Positions 33,285 to 44,815 of a stretch of 64,000 nucleotides of DNA are shown one piece after another. The notes under the pieces are model-generated. The model was not told the DNA's origin. It was given only the letters and a program-made list of their open reading frames with translations, and searched no databases. The DNA is from Halomonas halophila (GTDB lineage: Bacteria; Pseudomonadota; Gammaproteobacteria; Pseudomonadales; Halomonadaceae), in assembly GCF_030406665.1 (NCBI RefSeq), contig NZ_CP129121.1, positions 2,976,001 through 3,040,000 of the forward strand, in the 5' to 3' direction. The stretch's first letter is position 1, and every line of letters starts with the position of its first letter. The position numbers and the translations under genes are program-made.

Positions 33285-34535
33285 TTATTCGCTCTCGATG
33301 TCGTTCTTGTCCAGGCCGAAGGCCTGATGCAGGGCACGCACCGCCAGCTCCATCTGCTTCTCGTCGACCACCACCGAGATCTTGATCTCGGACGTGGAAA
33401 CCATGCGGATGTTGATGTTCTCCTCGGACAGCACGCGGAACATCTTGGAGGCCACGCCGGCGTGGGAGCGCATGCCGACACCGACCAGCGAGACCTTGGC
33501 GATCTTGTCGTCGCCCTTCACTTCGCCTTCGCCCAGCGCCGGCAGCACCTGTTCCTCGAGGATCTTCAGGGTCAGCTTGTAGTCGCCCTTGGCGACGGTG
33601 AAGGTGAAGTCGGTGTAGTCGCCGGCCGGCGCCACGTTCTGCACGATCATGTCGATCTCGATGTTGGCATCGGCGATCGGGCCGAGAATCTTCGAGGCCA
33701 CGCCCGGCACGTCCGGGGTGTTGAGCAGGGTCAGCTTGGCCTCGTTGGCGGTGAAGGCGATACCGGAGATCAGCGGTTCTTCCATGGAGTCCTCGTCTTT
33801 GTCGGAGTCTGCAACGATCAGGGTGCCGGGGCCGTCCTGGAAACTGGACAGCACACGCAGCGGCACGTTGTACTTGCCGGCGAATTCGACGGCGCGAATC
33901 TGCAGTACCTTGGAGCCGAGGCTGGCCAGCTCCAGCATCTCCTCCACGGTGATGGTGTCCAGGCGCTGGGCCTGGGAGCAGACACGTGGGTCGGTGGTAT
34001 AGACGCCGTCGACGTCGGTGTAGATCTGGCACTCGTCGGCGTTCAGCGCCGCGGCCAGGGCCACGCCGGTGGTGTCGGAGCCACCGCGACCGAGGGTGGT
34101 GATGTTGCCCTCTTCGTCGACGCCCTGGAAGCCGGCGACCACGGCCACCTGACCGTCATCCAGGTCCTGGCGCATGTCCTCGGTCTCGATGCGCTGGATA
34201 CGCGCCTTGGTGTGGGCGCTGTCGGTCATGATGCCGACCTGGGAGCCGGTGTAGGAGGTGGCCGGCACGCCGAGCTTGTGCAGCGCCATGGTCAGCAGCG
34301 AGATCGTCACCTGCTCGCCGGTGGAGACCAGCATGTCGAGCTCGCGCGGGGTCGGCTCGTCGTTGATGTCGTTGGCCAGGCCGATCAGGCGGTTGGTCTC
34401 GCCACTCATGGCGGACACCACGACCACGACCTGATGGCCGGCGTCACGGAAGCCCTTGACCTTCTCGGCCACGGCCTTGATGCGCTCCACGGAGCCCACC
34501 GAGGTACCGCCGAACTTCTGTACGTATAGTGCCAT
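33285..34535 (-). CDS. lysC: Aspartate kinase (LysC, alpha-type with ACT domains)
   Basis: A 416-residue enzyme catalysing the first step to lysine, threonine, methionine and ectoine precursors. It starts MALYVQKFGGTSVGSVERIK, has the catalytic stretches LVSTGEQV, LGRGGSDTTGVALAAAL and YTDVDGVYTTDPR, and two C-terminal ACT domains (from about 265) with VPGVASKILGPIADANIEID and VGVGMRSHAGVASKMFRVLS. The start at 34535 is chosen by homology; an upstream extension to 34781 overlaps alaS. Regulation is likely by lysine/threonine through the ACT domains. Confidence 0.95.
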   Translation of the reverse strand: MALYVQKFGGTSVGSVERIKAVAEKVKGFRDAGHQVVVVVSAMSGETNRLIGLANDINDEPTPRELDMLVSTGEQVTISLLTMALHKLGVPATSYTGSQVGIMTDSAHTKARIQRIETEDMRQDLDDGQVAVVAGFQGVDEEGNITTLGRGGSDTTGVALAAALNADECQIYTDVDGVYTTDPRVCSQAQRLDTITVEEMLELASLGSKVLQIRAVEFAGKYNVPLRVLSSFQDGPGTLIVADSDKDEDSMEEPLISGIAFTANEAKLTLLNTPDVPGVASKILGPIADANIEIDMIVQNVAPAGDYTDFTFTVAKGDYKLTLKILEEQVLPALGEGEVKGDDKIAKVSLVGVGMRSHAGVASKMFRVLSEENINIRMVSTSEIKISVVVDEKQMELAVRALHQAFGLDKNDIESE

Positions 34536-34601
34536 GCGTCGTTGTCCCTCTGTCGATTTAGCGTTGGAATGGATGAAAGTTAAGCGAGGCCGGATACACG
34601 A

Positions 34602-34631
34602 GGGGCCGAAGACGCTGCCGTCTTCGGCCCC
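34602..34631 (-). terminator. Hairpin after alaS
   Basis: A perfect 13-bp stem (34602-34614 with 34619-34631) and 4-nt loop, 7 nt after the alaS stop codon. No U-tract follows on the minus strand, so partial read-through into lysC is possible. Confidence 0.6.
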
Positions 34632-34638
34632 GTGACGC

Positions 34639-37245
<2,607 letters not shown>

Positions 37246-37335
37246 GGGGTATCCGTGGCGATAGGCGTGGTGGCCCGCAGGACGGGCACGGCAGCCATCA
37301 TCGGACTGCCACCCGGGGCGTTCGCAAAGGGACCC

Positions 37336-37341
37336 ATTATA
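37336..37341 (-). promoter_or_regulatory. alaS: Likely -10 element of alaS
   Basis: A perfect TATAAT on the minus strand in the recX-alaS gap. The -35 position (CTTTAG at 17-bp spacing) is poor, so an activator or extended contact may be needed. It would give a leader of about 85 nt. Confidence 0.45.
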
Positions 37342-37374
37342 GCGCAGTCGTCAAGCGACTAAAGGGCGGGGCGT

Positions 37375-37848
37375 TCAGGCGTCGTCCCAGGCATGGTTCA
37401 TGGCATGCCGGAGCTGGTCGAAATCGAAGCCGCGGCCGGCCAGGAAGCGTTCGCGACGGGCACGCTCGCGGGGTTCCTGGCCGGGGCCGGAGAAACGCCG
37501 GGCCAGGGTCGTGGCGGCGAGCTCGAACCAGTCGACCTCGCCGCCGGCCTCGTCGAAGGCGCCACGAGCGGTGGCGTCATCGACGCCGCGGCGGGAGAGC
37601 TCGGCGCGGATGCGCACCGGCCCCTGGCCGCGAGCGACCCGGGAGCGCAGGAAACTCTCGGCGAAGCGCACGTCGGACTGCAGCCCCTGCTCGACCAGCG
37701 CGTCGAGGCATGCCTCGACCGCCTCGGGCGCGTGGCCCTTGGCAGCCAGGCGGTCGCGCAGCTCGGCCCGGGCATACTCGCGCCGGGCCAGCAGGCGGAT
37801 GGCATCGTCGCGGGGCGTGGCATCCTCCGATCGCACAGGGCCCGCCAT
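37375..37848 (-). CDS. recX: Recombination regulator RecX
   Basis: A 157-residue protein that binds RecA filaments and inhibits recombinase activity. It is built of three-helix repeats: DAIRLLARREYARAELRDRL, VEACLDALVEQGLQSDVRFA, ESFLRSRVARGQGPVRIRAE. It starts 3 bp after the recA stop, so it is cotranscribed at lower level with recA. Confidence 0.93.
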   Translation of the reverse strand: MAGPVRSEDATPRDDAIRLLARREYARAELRDRLAAKGHAPEAVEACLDALVEQGLQSDVRFAESFLRSRVARGQGPVRIRAELSRRGVDDATARGAFDEAGGEVDWFELAATTLARRFSGPGQEPRERARRERFLAGRGFDFDQLRHAMNHAWDDA

Positions 37849-37851
37849 GGA

Positions 37852-38910
<1,059 letters not shown>

Positions 38911-38992
38911 GAGGGTCTCCTAAGCGATCGCCGTGACGCACGGCGATGACGAAACATTGGCGGAATGACGGCGCGACGGCCGCCGAAAAGCA

Positions 38993-39008
38993 CTGTATGA
39001 CTGCACAG
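38993..39008. promoter_or_regulatory. recA: LexA (SOS) box of recA
   Basis: CTGTATGACTGCACAG (plus strand) fits CTG-N10-CAG and extends to ACTG...CAGT. It lies 83 bp upstream of the recA ATG, the expected place. It separates recA from pncC, so recA has its own SOS promoter. Confidence 0.88.
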
Positions 39009-39069
39009 TAGTATGACGAAAAAGCGGCCGCTCGGCCACCCCGAACCGACCGCATCGGCCGAGGCCGAA

Positions 39070-39564
39070 CTAGCCGTTTTCCAGCTCGGCGATCAGCCCC
39101 TCGAGGGCGGCGTTCACGGCCTGATCGCGCACCGCGTCACGCTCGCCGGCGAAGTGGTGACGCTCGGTGCGCACCCGGCCCGGGGCGCCCCAGGCCAGCC
39201 ACACCGTGCCCACCGGCTTCTCGGCGCTGCCGCCGCCGGGGCCGGCCACGCCGCTGATGGCCACGGCCAGATCGGCGCCGCTCTCGGCGCAGGCGCCGGC
39301 CACCATGGCCTCGACCACCTCGTGACTGACCGCCCCGACGCGCTCGAGCAGCGCCTCGGGCACGCCCAGCAGGCGCGTCTTGGCGGCGTTGGAATAGGTC
39401 ACGTAGCCGGTCTCGAAGTAGTCCGAGCTGCCGGCGATCTCGGTGATGGCATTCGCCACCCCGCCGCCGGTGCAGGACTCGGCGGTGGCGACGCTCGCGC
39501 CGCGCTCGCGGCACAGCGCGCCGAGGCGTTCGGCGAGACGGCGCGTCTGGGGCGATACGGACAT
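39070..39564 (-). CDS. pncC: Nicotinamide-nucleotide amidohydrolase PncC (CinA C-terminal type)
   Basis: A 164-residue enzyme that deamidates NMN to NaMN for NAD recycling, a need created in part by NAD-dependent ligase LigA. It shows the family motifs VATAESCTGGGVANAITEIA, GSSDYFETGYVTYSNAAKTR and AISGVAGPGGGSAEKPVGTV. The start at 39564 has GGAGGGG 5 nt upstream; longer upstream frames are not supported. The usual neighbour recA follows. Confidence 0.92.
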   Translation of the reverse strand: MSVSPQTRRLAERLGALCRERGASVATAESCTGGGVANAITEIAGSSDYFETGYVTYSNAAKTRLLGVPEALLERVGAVSHEVVEAMVAGACAESGADLAVAISGVAGPGGGSAEKPVGTVWLAWGAPGRVRTERHHFAGERDAVRDQAVNAALEGLIAELENG

Positions 39565-39873
39565 GGAATCCCCTCCCTGTTGACCCTTAGGCGCTCCCCA
39601 CCGAACGCTCGGAGCTGTTCCGGCGACAGGCCTGCGCGGGGCGCTGTGAACCCATCCCTGGGCGCTACTTTTGCCATCCCTGGCAAAAACCCCCACTACG
39701 ACCTGTCCCCCGGCGCTCCTCGCTGTCGGCAACGCTTCGAGCATGACCCAAACGCCCCTGACGAAGGCCATCCTTGGGCGTAGAATACTGGCTTTGTCCG
39801 CGAGATGCATGGCACCTCACGCCATCCCGATATTCGCGTTTCTCACCGTCTCCACCGCCAGCCAAGGAAGCCC
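39565..39873. other. Divergent intergenic region pncC/mutS
   Basis: A 309-bp gap. It holds a small hairpin TTTTGCCA-TCCC-TGGCAAAA (39669-39688) and the mutS promoter at 39758-39786. Two related stretches, CCATCCCTGGGCG (39653 area) and CCATCCTTGGGCG (39768 area), form an imperfect direct repeat. No reading frame in it looks real. Confidence 0.55.
39758..39786 (+). promoter_or_regulatory. mutS: Candidate mutS promoter
   Basis: CTGACG (39758-39763) and TAGAAT (39781-39786) with 17-bp spacing, giving a start near 39793 and a leader of about 80 nt. AAGGAAG at 39864-39870 is the ribosome site. Confidence 0.5.
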
Positions 39874-42459
39874 ATGTCACAGGCCAGCGCCAAGCCGCAC
39901 ACGCCCATGATGACCCAGTATCTGAAGATCAAGCGCGAGCATCCCCAGGTGCTGCTCTTCTACCGCATGGGCGACTTCTACGAACTCTTCTTCGACGACG
40001 CCAAGCGCGCCGCGGCGCTGCTGGACATCACCCTGACCCAGCGCGGCCAGTCGGCCGGCCAGCCGATTCCCATGGCCGGCGTGCCCTACCACAGCGCCGA
40101 GGGCTACCTGGCGCGCCTGGTCGCCGCCGGCGAGTCGGTGGCCATCTGCGAGCAGATGGGCGACCCGGCCGCCGCCAAGGGCCCGGTGGAGCGCAAGGTG
40201 GTGCGCATCGTCACCCCCGGCACCCTCTACGACGAGGCGCTGCTCGACGCCCGCCGCGACAACCTGGTGGTGGCGATCCATTCGACCGGCGAGCGCTGGG
40301 GGCTTGCCTGGCTGGAACTCTCCAGCGGGCGCTTCAGCGTGCTCGAGGTGGAGGGCGAGGCCGAGATGCTGGCCGAGCTGACCCGCCTCGATCCGGCGGA
40401 GCTGCTGGTGGCCGACTGCCTGAGCCTTCCGCCGTCGCTCGAGGAGCGTCGCGGCCTGCGCCGCCAGAGCGACTGGCTGTTCGACCTGGAATCGGCCACC
40501 CGCACCCTGTGCGACCAGTTCGCCGTGCAGGACCTGCGCGGCTTCGGCTGCGCCCATCTGGAGGCCGCACTCACCGCCGCCGGGGTGCTGATCGACTACG
40601 CCCGCGACACCCAGCGCTCGCAGCTGCCCCATGTCACCGCCATCGGCGTCGAGAGCCGCGACGACGCCGTGGTGATCGACGCCGCCAGCCGCCGCAACCT
40701 GGAGATCGACGTCAACCTGGGCGGCGGCAGCGACAACACTCTGGCCAGCGTGCTCGACACCACCGCCACCGCCATGGGCTCGCGGCTGCTCAAGCGCTGG
40801 CTCAACCGCCCGCTGCGCGACCGCGATCAGGTCGGCGCCCGCCAGGCCGCCGTGGCCGCCCTGCTCGACCGTGACGGTTACCTGCCGCTGGGCGAGACGC
40901 TCAAGGCGATCGGCGACGTGGAGCGCATCCTGGCCCGGGTGGCGCTGTACAGCGCCCGCCCCCGGGATCTCGCCCGGCTGCGCGACGCCCTGGCGGCGCT
41001 GCCCGAACTCAAGGCCGAGCTCGCCGAGTACGAGGACGGCACCGCGCTGGACGAGCTCAAGCGCCATATCCGCCCCTATCCCGCGCTCGCCGACACCCTG
41101 GGCCGCGCGCTGGTCGAGAACCCGCCGGTGGTGATCCGCGACGGCGGCGTGATCGCCGAGGGCTTCGACGCCGAGCTCGACGAGCATCGCGGCCTGGCCG
41201 AGCACGCCGGCGACTACCTGGTGCAGCTGGAAACCCGCGAACGCGAGCGCACCGGGCTGACCGGCCTCAAGGTCGGCTACAACCGGGTCCATGGCTACTA
41301 CATCGAGATTCCCCGCGCCCAGGCCCGCGAGGCGCCGGTGGACTACATCCGCCGCCAGACGCTGAAGAACGCCGAGCGCTTCATCATCCCCGAGCTCAAG
41401 GAGTTCGAGGACAAGGCGCTGTCGGCCAAGTCCCGCGCCCTGGCCCGGGAGAAGCTGCTCTACGACGGCCTGCTCGACGACCTCAACGCCGAACTGGCCC
41501 CGCTGCAGGCCACCGGCCGCTCCCTGGCCGCCCTGGACGTGCTGGCCGCGCTGGCCGAGCGCGCGCGTTCGCTGGACCTGGCTCGCCCGGCGCTGCCGGA
41601 GGCGCCGGGCCTCGACATCCGCGGCGGCCGCCACCCGGTGGTCGAGCGGGTCAGCGAGGCGCCCTTCGTGCCCAACGACATGGTGATGGACGACGCGCGG
41701 CGCATGCTGGTGATCACCGGCCCCAACATGGGCGGCAAGTCCACCTACATGCGCCAGGCGGCGCTGATCACCCTGCTCGCCCACACCGGCAGCTTCGTGC
41801 CGGCCGACAGCGCGAGCATCGGCCCGGTGGATCGCATCTTCACCCGCATCGGCTCCTCCGACGACCTGGCCGGCGGCCGCTCGACCTTCATGGTGGAGAT
41901 GACCGAGACCGCCAACATCCTGCACAACGCCACCGACCACAGCCTGGTGCTGATGGACGAGATCGGCCGCGGTACCAGCACCTTCGACGGCCTGTCGCTG
42001 GCCTGGGCCAGCGCCGAACACCTGACCCGCACCCGCGCCTTCACGCTGTTCGCCACTCACTACTTCGAGATGACCGCGCTGGCCGAACAGGCCGAGAGCG
42101 TGGCCAACGTGCATCTGACGGCGGCGGAGCACCGTGACGGCATCGTCTTCATGCACCGAGTGGAGGACGGCCCGGCCAGCCAGAGTTACGGCCTGCAGGT
42201 CGCCCAGCTGGCCGGCGTGCCCCAGGGCGTGATCGCCCGGGCCCGGGAGAAGCTCGCGACGCTGGAGCAGCAGGAGGTCGACCAGGGCCAGCGCGCGCCG
42301 GTGGAACCCCGCGAAGGCGAAGAGGCGTCACCGCAGCAGGCGGATCTGTTCGCCAGCGCCCCGCATCCGATGGTGGAGAGCCTCTCGGGGCTGGCGCTGG
42401 ACGAGCTGAGCCCACGCCAGGCACTGGAATGGCTGTACCGGTGGCAGGAGAGCCTGTAG
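39874..42459 (+). CDS. mutS: DNA mismatch repair protein MutS
   Basis: An 861-residue mismatch sensor ATPase (E. coli 853). The mismatch-binding motif is in FYRMGDFYELFFDDAKRAA (Phe and Glu that contact the mispair), followed by connector, core and clamp domains. The ATPase has Walker A ITGPNMGGKSTYMRQ, Walker B LVLMDEIGRGTSTFDG and the trans-acting FATHYFEMTAL. The C-terminal end with LSPRQALEWLYRWQ is the tetramerisation helix. The start at 39874 has AAGGAAG upstream. fdxA follows. Confidence 0.97.
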   Translation: MSQASAKPHTPMMTQYLKIKREHPQVLLFYRMGDFYELFFDDAKRAAALLDITLTQRGQSAGQPIPMAGVPYHSAEGYLARLVAAGESVAICEQMGDPAAAKGPVERKVVRIVTPGTLYDEALLDARRDNLVVAIHSTGERWGLAWLELSSGRFSVLEVEGEAEMLAELTRLDPAELLVADCLSLPPSLEERRGLRRQSDWLFDLESATRTLCDQFAVQDLRGFGCAHLEAALTAAGVLIDYARDTQRSQLPHVTAIGVESRDDAVVIDAASRRNLEIDVNLGGGSDNTLASVLDTTATAMGSRLLKRWLNRPLRDRDQVGARQAAVAALLDRDGYLPLGETLKAIGDVERILARVALYSARPRDLARLRDALAALPELKAELAEYEDGTALDELKRHIRPYPALADTLGRALVENPPVVIRDGGVIAEGFDAELDEHRGLAEHAGDYLVQLETRERERTGLTGLKVGYNRVHGYYIEIPRAQAREAPVDYIRRQTLKNAERFIIPELKEFEDKALSAKSRALAREKLLYDGLLDDLNAELAPLQATGRSLAALDVLAALAERARSLDLARPALPEAPGLDIRGGRHPVVERVSEAPFVPNDMVMDDARRMLVITGPNMGGKSTYMRQAALITLLAHTGSFVPADSASIGPVDRIFTRIGSSDDLAGGRSTFMVEMTETANILHNATDHSLVLMDEIGRGTSTFDGLSLAWASAEHLTRTRAFTLFATHYFEMTALAEQAESVANVHLTAAEHRDGIVFMHRVEDGPASQSYGLQVAQLAGVPQGVIARAREKLATLEQQEVDQGQRAPVEPREGEEASPQQADLFASAPHPMVESLSGLALDELSPRQALEWLYRWQESL

Positions 42460-42486
42460 GACGGAAGACCGATACAAGCGCCGGTC

Positions 42487-42514
42487 ATCGCCGCCGCCCT
42501 CGGGCGGCGGCGAT
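42487..42514 (+). terminator. GC-rich hairpin after mutS
   Basis: A 12-13 bp perfect stem of GCC repeats (42487-42499 with 42502-42514) 28 nt past the mutS stop. No U-tract follows. The sequence after it up to fdxA (42565-42615) is strikingly AT-rich (ACTTATTATAAAAGC) and should hold the fdxA promoter. Confidence 0.45.
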
Positions 42515-42675
42515 GCCATCGACTCGACGCGCCACGGCTTGCGGGCAGCATGGCGGGCCGACTAAAATGGTTCGATCAAGTTCTACTTATTATAAAAGCA
42601 GAAGTTTTTATAACTCAATTCGACATTCAAGACCGACTGGCCGCGGCGCGCCCCGGCCGAGGAAGGGAGACTGGC

Positions 42676-42999
42676 ATGACATTCGTCGTCACCGAAAACT
42701 GCATCAAGTGCAAGTACACCGACTGTGTCGAGGTCTGCCCGGTGGACTGCTTCTATGAAGGACCCAACTTCCTGGTGATCCACCCCGACGAGTGCATCGA
42801 CTGCGCGCTGTGCGAGCCCGAGTGCCCGGCCGAGGCGATCTTCTCCGAGGACGAGCTACCGGAAGGCCAGGAACAGTTCATCGAGATCAACGCCGAGCTG
42901 GCGGAGACGTGGCCGAACATCACCGAGAAGAAGGACCCGCTGCCCGACGCCGAGGAATGGGACGGCAAGCCCGGCAAGGCGGACCAGCTGGAGCGCTGA
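42676..42999 (+). CDS. fdxA: Seven-iron ferredoxin FdxA (3Fe-4S/4Fe-4S)
   Basis: A 107-residue ferredoxin, the same length as Azotobacter ferredoxin I. Cluster ligands are in CIKCKYTDCVEVCPVDC and CIDCALCEPECP, where the spacing of the first group marks a 3Fe-4S site. The C-terminal extension (ETWPNITEKKDPLPDAEEWD) is typical. GGAAGGGAG precedes the ATG. The mutS-fdxA-rsmZ order is also known from Pseudomonas. Confidence 0.96.
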   Translation: MTFVVTENCIKCKYTDCVEVCPVDCFYEGPNFLVIHPDECIDCALCEPECPAEAIFSEDELPEGQEQFIEINAELAETWPNITEKKDPLPDAEEWDGKPGKADQLER

Positions 43000-43032
43000 G
43001 CCCCGGGCAAGACGCTCGAGCGAAGCCCAGAC

Positions 43033-43074
43033 ACGACGACGCCGAATGTCTCTCGACATTCGGCGTCGTCGTTT
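43033..43074 (+). terminator. fdxA terminator
   Basis: A perfect 18-bp stem (43033-43050 with 43055-43072) and TCTC loop, followed by TTTCGC, 33 nt after the fdxA stop. It faces the terminator of the minus-strand RNA at 43104. Confidence 0.85.
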
Positions 43075-43103
43075 CGCACTGCGATGAAGGAGAACACCCA
43101 GGC

Positions 43104-43129
43104 AAAAGGAAGGCGACCCGAAGGTCGCC
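43104..43129 (-). terminator. Rho-independent terminator of the RsmZ-like RNA
   Basis: On the minus strand GGCGACC, loop TTCG, GGTCGCC, then TTCCTTTTG. The stem is 43112-43118 with 43123-43129 and the U-rich tail is 43104-43111. Confidence 0.85.
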
Positions 43130-43273
43130 CGCTCCCAGCCATCCTTGAGCGGTTCCTTCCGCTCGAACTCCTAGCCTTCCCTGCCCGGAAGCCGCGTCCT
43201 GCGACACCGGGCTCGGCTTGAGACTGCATCCCGTGGCGTCCTGCCGGGAGAGACTCCGCTCTCCCTTGTCCCG
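43104..43273 (-). ncRNA. rsmZ: CsrB/RsmZ-family CsrA-sequestering RNA
   Basis: A predicted RNA of about 170 nt. Its minus strand has 12 GGA triplets within 139 nt (plus-strand TCC at 43133 to 43271), many as AGGA or GGGA. Several sit in hairpin loops: GAGCGG-AAGGAA-CCGCTC (43147-43164), GGGAGA-GCGGAGTC-TCTCCC (43246-43265), GGC-AGGAC-GCC and CGC-AGGAC-GCG. This is how CsrB, RsmY and RsmZ bind and titrate CsrA/RsmA. A rho-independent terminator closes it. The place beside fdxA is the location of rsmZ in Pseudomonas. The 5' end is inferred from the promoter. No real protein frame exists here. Confidence 0.85.
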
Positions 43274-43279
43274 CTGACC

Positions 43280-43307
43280 ATTCTGGCAGTCTTGCGCGAC
43301 TTCTCAA
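43280..43307 (-). promoter_or_regulatory. Candidate promoter of the RsmZ-like RNA
   Basis: On the minus strand TTGAGA (plus 43302-43307) and CAGAAT (plus 43280-43285) with 16-bp spacing. Transcription would start near 43273. The -10 is weak, as expected for an activator-dependent promoter. Confidence 0.45.
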
Positions 43308-43379
43308 CCGGGCCTTCTCGCGCCCGACACGACGCCACCCTCACCACATTCAGAAAAAAACATTTAAAAACAACGGGAT

Positions 43380-43412
43380 AAAAAATACCGGCGCCTGGAA
43401 GGCGCCGGTATT
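43380..43412 (-). terminator. eno operon terminator
   Basis: A perfect 12-bp stem AATACCGGCGCC/GGCGCCGGTATT (43384-43395 with 43401-43412), followed on the minus strand by a U-run (plus A-run 43380-43385). It lies about 75 nt after the eno stop codon, and just upstream of the RsmZ-like promoter region. Confidence 0.85.
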
Positions 43413-43446
43413 GTCGGGCGAGATGTCACGAATGTCGCCGGGCCCG

Positions 43447-43464
43447 TGTAGGCGATTTCCTACA
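43447..43464. promoter_or_regulatory. Palindrome resembling a GacA/UvrY upstream site
   Basis: TGTAGG-CGATTT-CCTACA is a perfect 6+6 palindrome with a 6-nt spacer. The GacA-type upstream activating sequence is TGTAAG-N6-CTTACA, so each half differs by one base, symmetrically. It lies about 175 bp upstream of the inferred RNA start, with an AT-rich stretch (43351-43386) between. It could instead be an mRNA hairpin after eno. Confidence 0.5.
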
Positions 43465-43487
43465 CGAGGACCGCCGATCGGCGCCGC

Positions 43488-44780
43488 TTACTGCCCCTTG
43501 ATGGCACTGCGGCCCGGGTAGTCCACGCGCTCACCCAGCTCCTGCTCGATCACCAGCAGGCGGTTGTACTTGGCGACGCGGTCGGAGCGGCACAGCGAGC
43601 CGGTCTTGATCTGGCCGGCGGCGGTGCCCACGGCCAGGTCGGCGATGGTGGTGTCCTCGGTCTCGCCGCTGCGGTGGGAGATCACCGCGGTGAAGCCGGC
43701 GTCCTGGGCCATCCTGATCGCGTCCAGGGTCTCGGACAGCGAGCCGATCTGGTTGAACTTGATCAGGATGGAGTTGCCGATCTGCTCGTCGATGCCACGC
43801 TTGAGGATGCGCGTGTTGGTGACGAAGAGATCGTCGCCGACCAGCTGCACCTTGTCGCCAACCTTGTCGGTCAGCGCCTTCCAGCCGTCCCAGTCGGACT
43901 CGTCCATGCCGTCCTCGATGGAGACGATCGGATACTGGTCGCAGAGCTCGGCCAGGTAGTCGGCGAAGCCGGCGGCGTCGTACTGCTTCCCCTCGCCGGC
44001 GAGATCGTAGACGCCATCCTTGTAGAACTCGGAGGAGGCGCAATCGAGGGCCAGGGTGATGTCGCGGCCGAGCTCGTAACCGGCGTCGGACACCGCCTGC
44101 TTGATCACCGCCAGGGCCTCGGCGTTGGACGCCAGGTTCGGCGCGAAGCCGCCCTCGTCGCCCACCGAGGTGGACAAGCCACGACCGGCGAGCACCTTCT
44201 TCAGGGCGTGGAAGATTTCGGCGCCCATGCGCAGGCCTTCGCGGAAGCTCGGCGCGCCCACCGGCTGGATCATGAACTCCTGGATGTCGACGTTGTTGTC
44301 GGCATGCTCGCCGCCGTTGAGGATGTTCATCATCGGCACCGGCATGCGGAACCGGCTCGGCTGGCCGTAGAGCTCGGCGATGTGGGCATAGAGCGGCGCG
44401 CCCTTGGCGTTGGCGGCAGCCTTGGCGGCGGCCAGCGACACGGCGAGGATGGCGTTGGCGCCCAGGGTGGCCTTGTTGTCGGTGCCGTCGAGCTCGAGCA
44501 TGGCCTCGTCCAGGGCACGCTGGTCACGCGCGTCCATGCCGACCAGACGCTCACGGATGACGCCGTTGGCGGCCTCCACGGCCTTCAACACGCCCTTGCC
44601 CAGGTAGCGGGCCTTGTCGCCATCGCGCAGCTCGAGGGCCTCGCGGGAGCCGGTGGAGGCTCCGCTGGGGGCACAGGCCGTGCCCACGGCACCGCTCTCC
44701 AGACGCACCTCGGCCTGAACGGTGGGGTTGCCGCGGGAATCGAGCACCTCGAGGGCGCGAACATCGACGATCTTGGTCAT
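43488..44780 (-). CDS. eno: Enolase
   Basis: A 430-residue glycolytic enzyme converting 2-phosphoglycerate to phosphoenolpyruvate, also a degradosome partner in related bacteria. It has SRGNPTVQAEVRLESGAVG, SGASTGSREALELRDGD, the metal ligands in VSIEDGMDESDWDGW and LVGDDLFVTN, and SHRSGETEDTTIADLAVG near the C-terminus. It ends the pyrG-kdsA-eno operon, 35 bp after kdsA. Confidence 0.98.
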   Translation of the reverse strand: MTKIVDVRALEVLDSRGNPTVQAEVRLESGAVGTACAPSGASTGSREALELRDGDKARYLGKGVLKAVEAANGVIRERLVGMDARDQRALDEAMLELDGTDNKATLGANAILAVSLAAAKAAANAKGAPLYAHIAELYGQPSRFRMPVPMMNILNGGEHADNNVDIQEFMIQPVGAPSFREGLRMGAEIFHALKKVLAGRGLSTSVGDEGGFAPNLASNAEALAVIKQAVSDAGYELGRDITLALDCASSEFYKDGVYDLAGEGKQYDAAGFADYLAELCDQYPIVSIEDGMDESDWDGWKALTDKVGDKVQLVGDDLFVTNTRILKRGIDEQIGNSILIKFNQIGSLSETLDAIRMAQDAGFTAVISHRSGETEDTTIADLAVGTAAGQIKTGSLCRSDRVAKYNRLLVIEQELGERVDYPGRSAIKGQ

Positions 44781-44815
44781 GTTGTCTCGTCCTTAGTGAG
44801 TCAGCGTTGGGGAAA

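Noticed and set aside
42753..43307. 184-codon minus-strand frame overlapping fdxA and the RNA locus
   Set aside because: Starts in the RsmZ-like RNA and runs antisense to fdxA; composition is unlike a protein and the RNA explains the sequence better.
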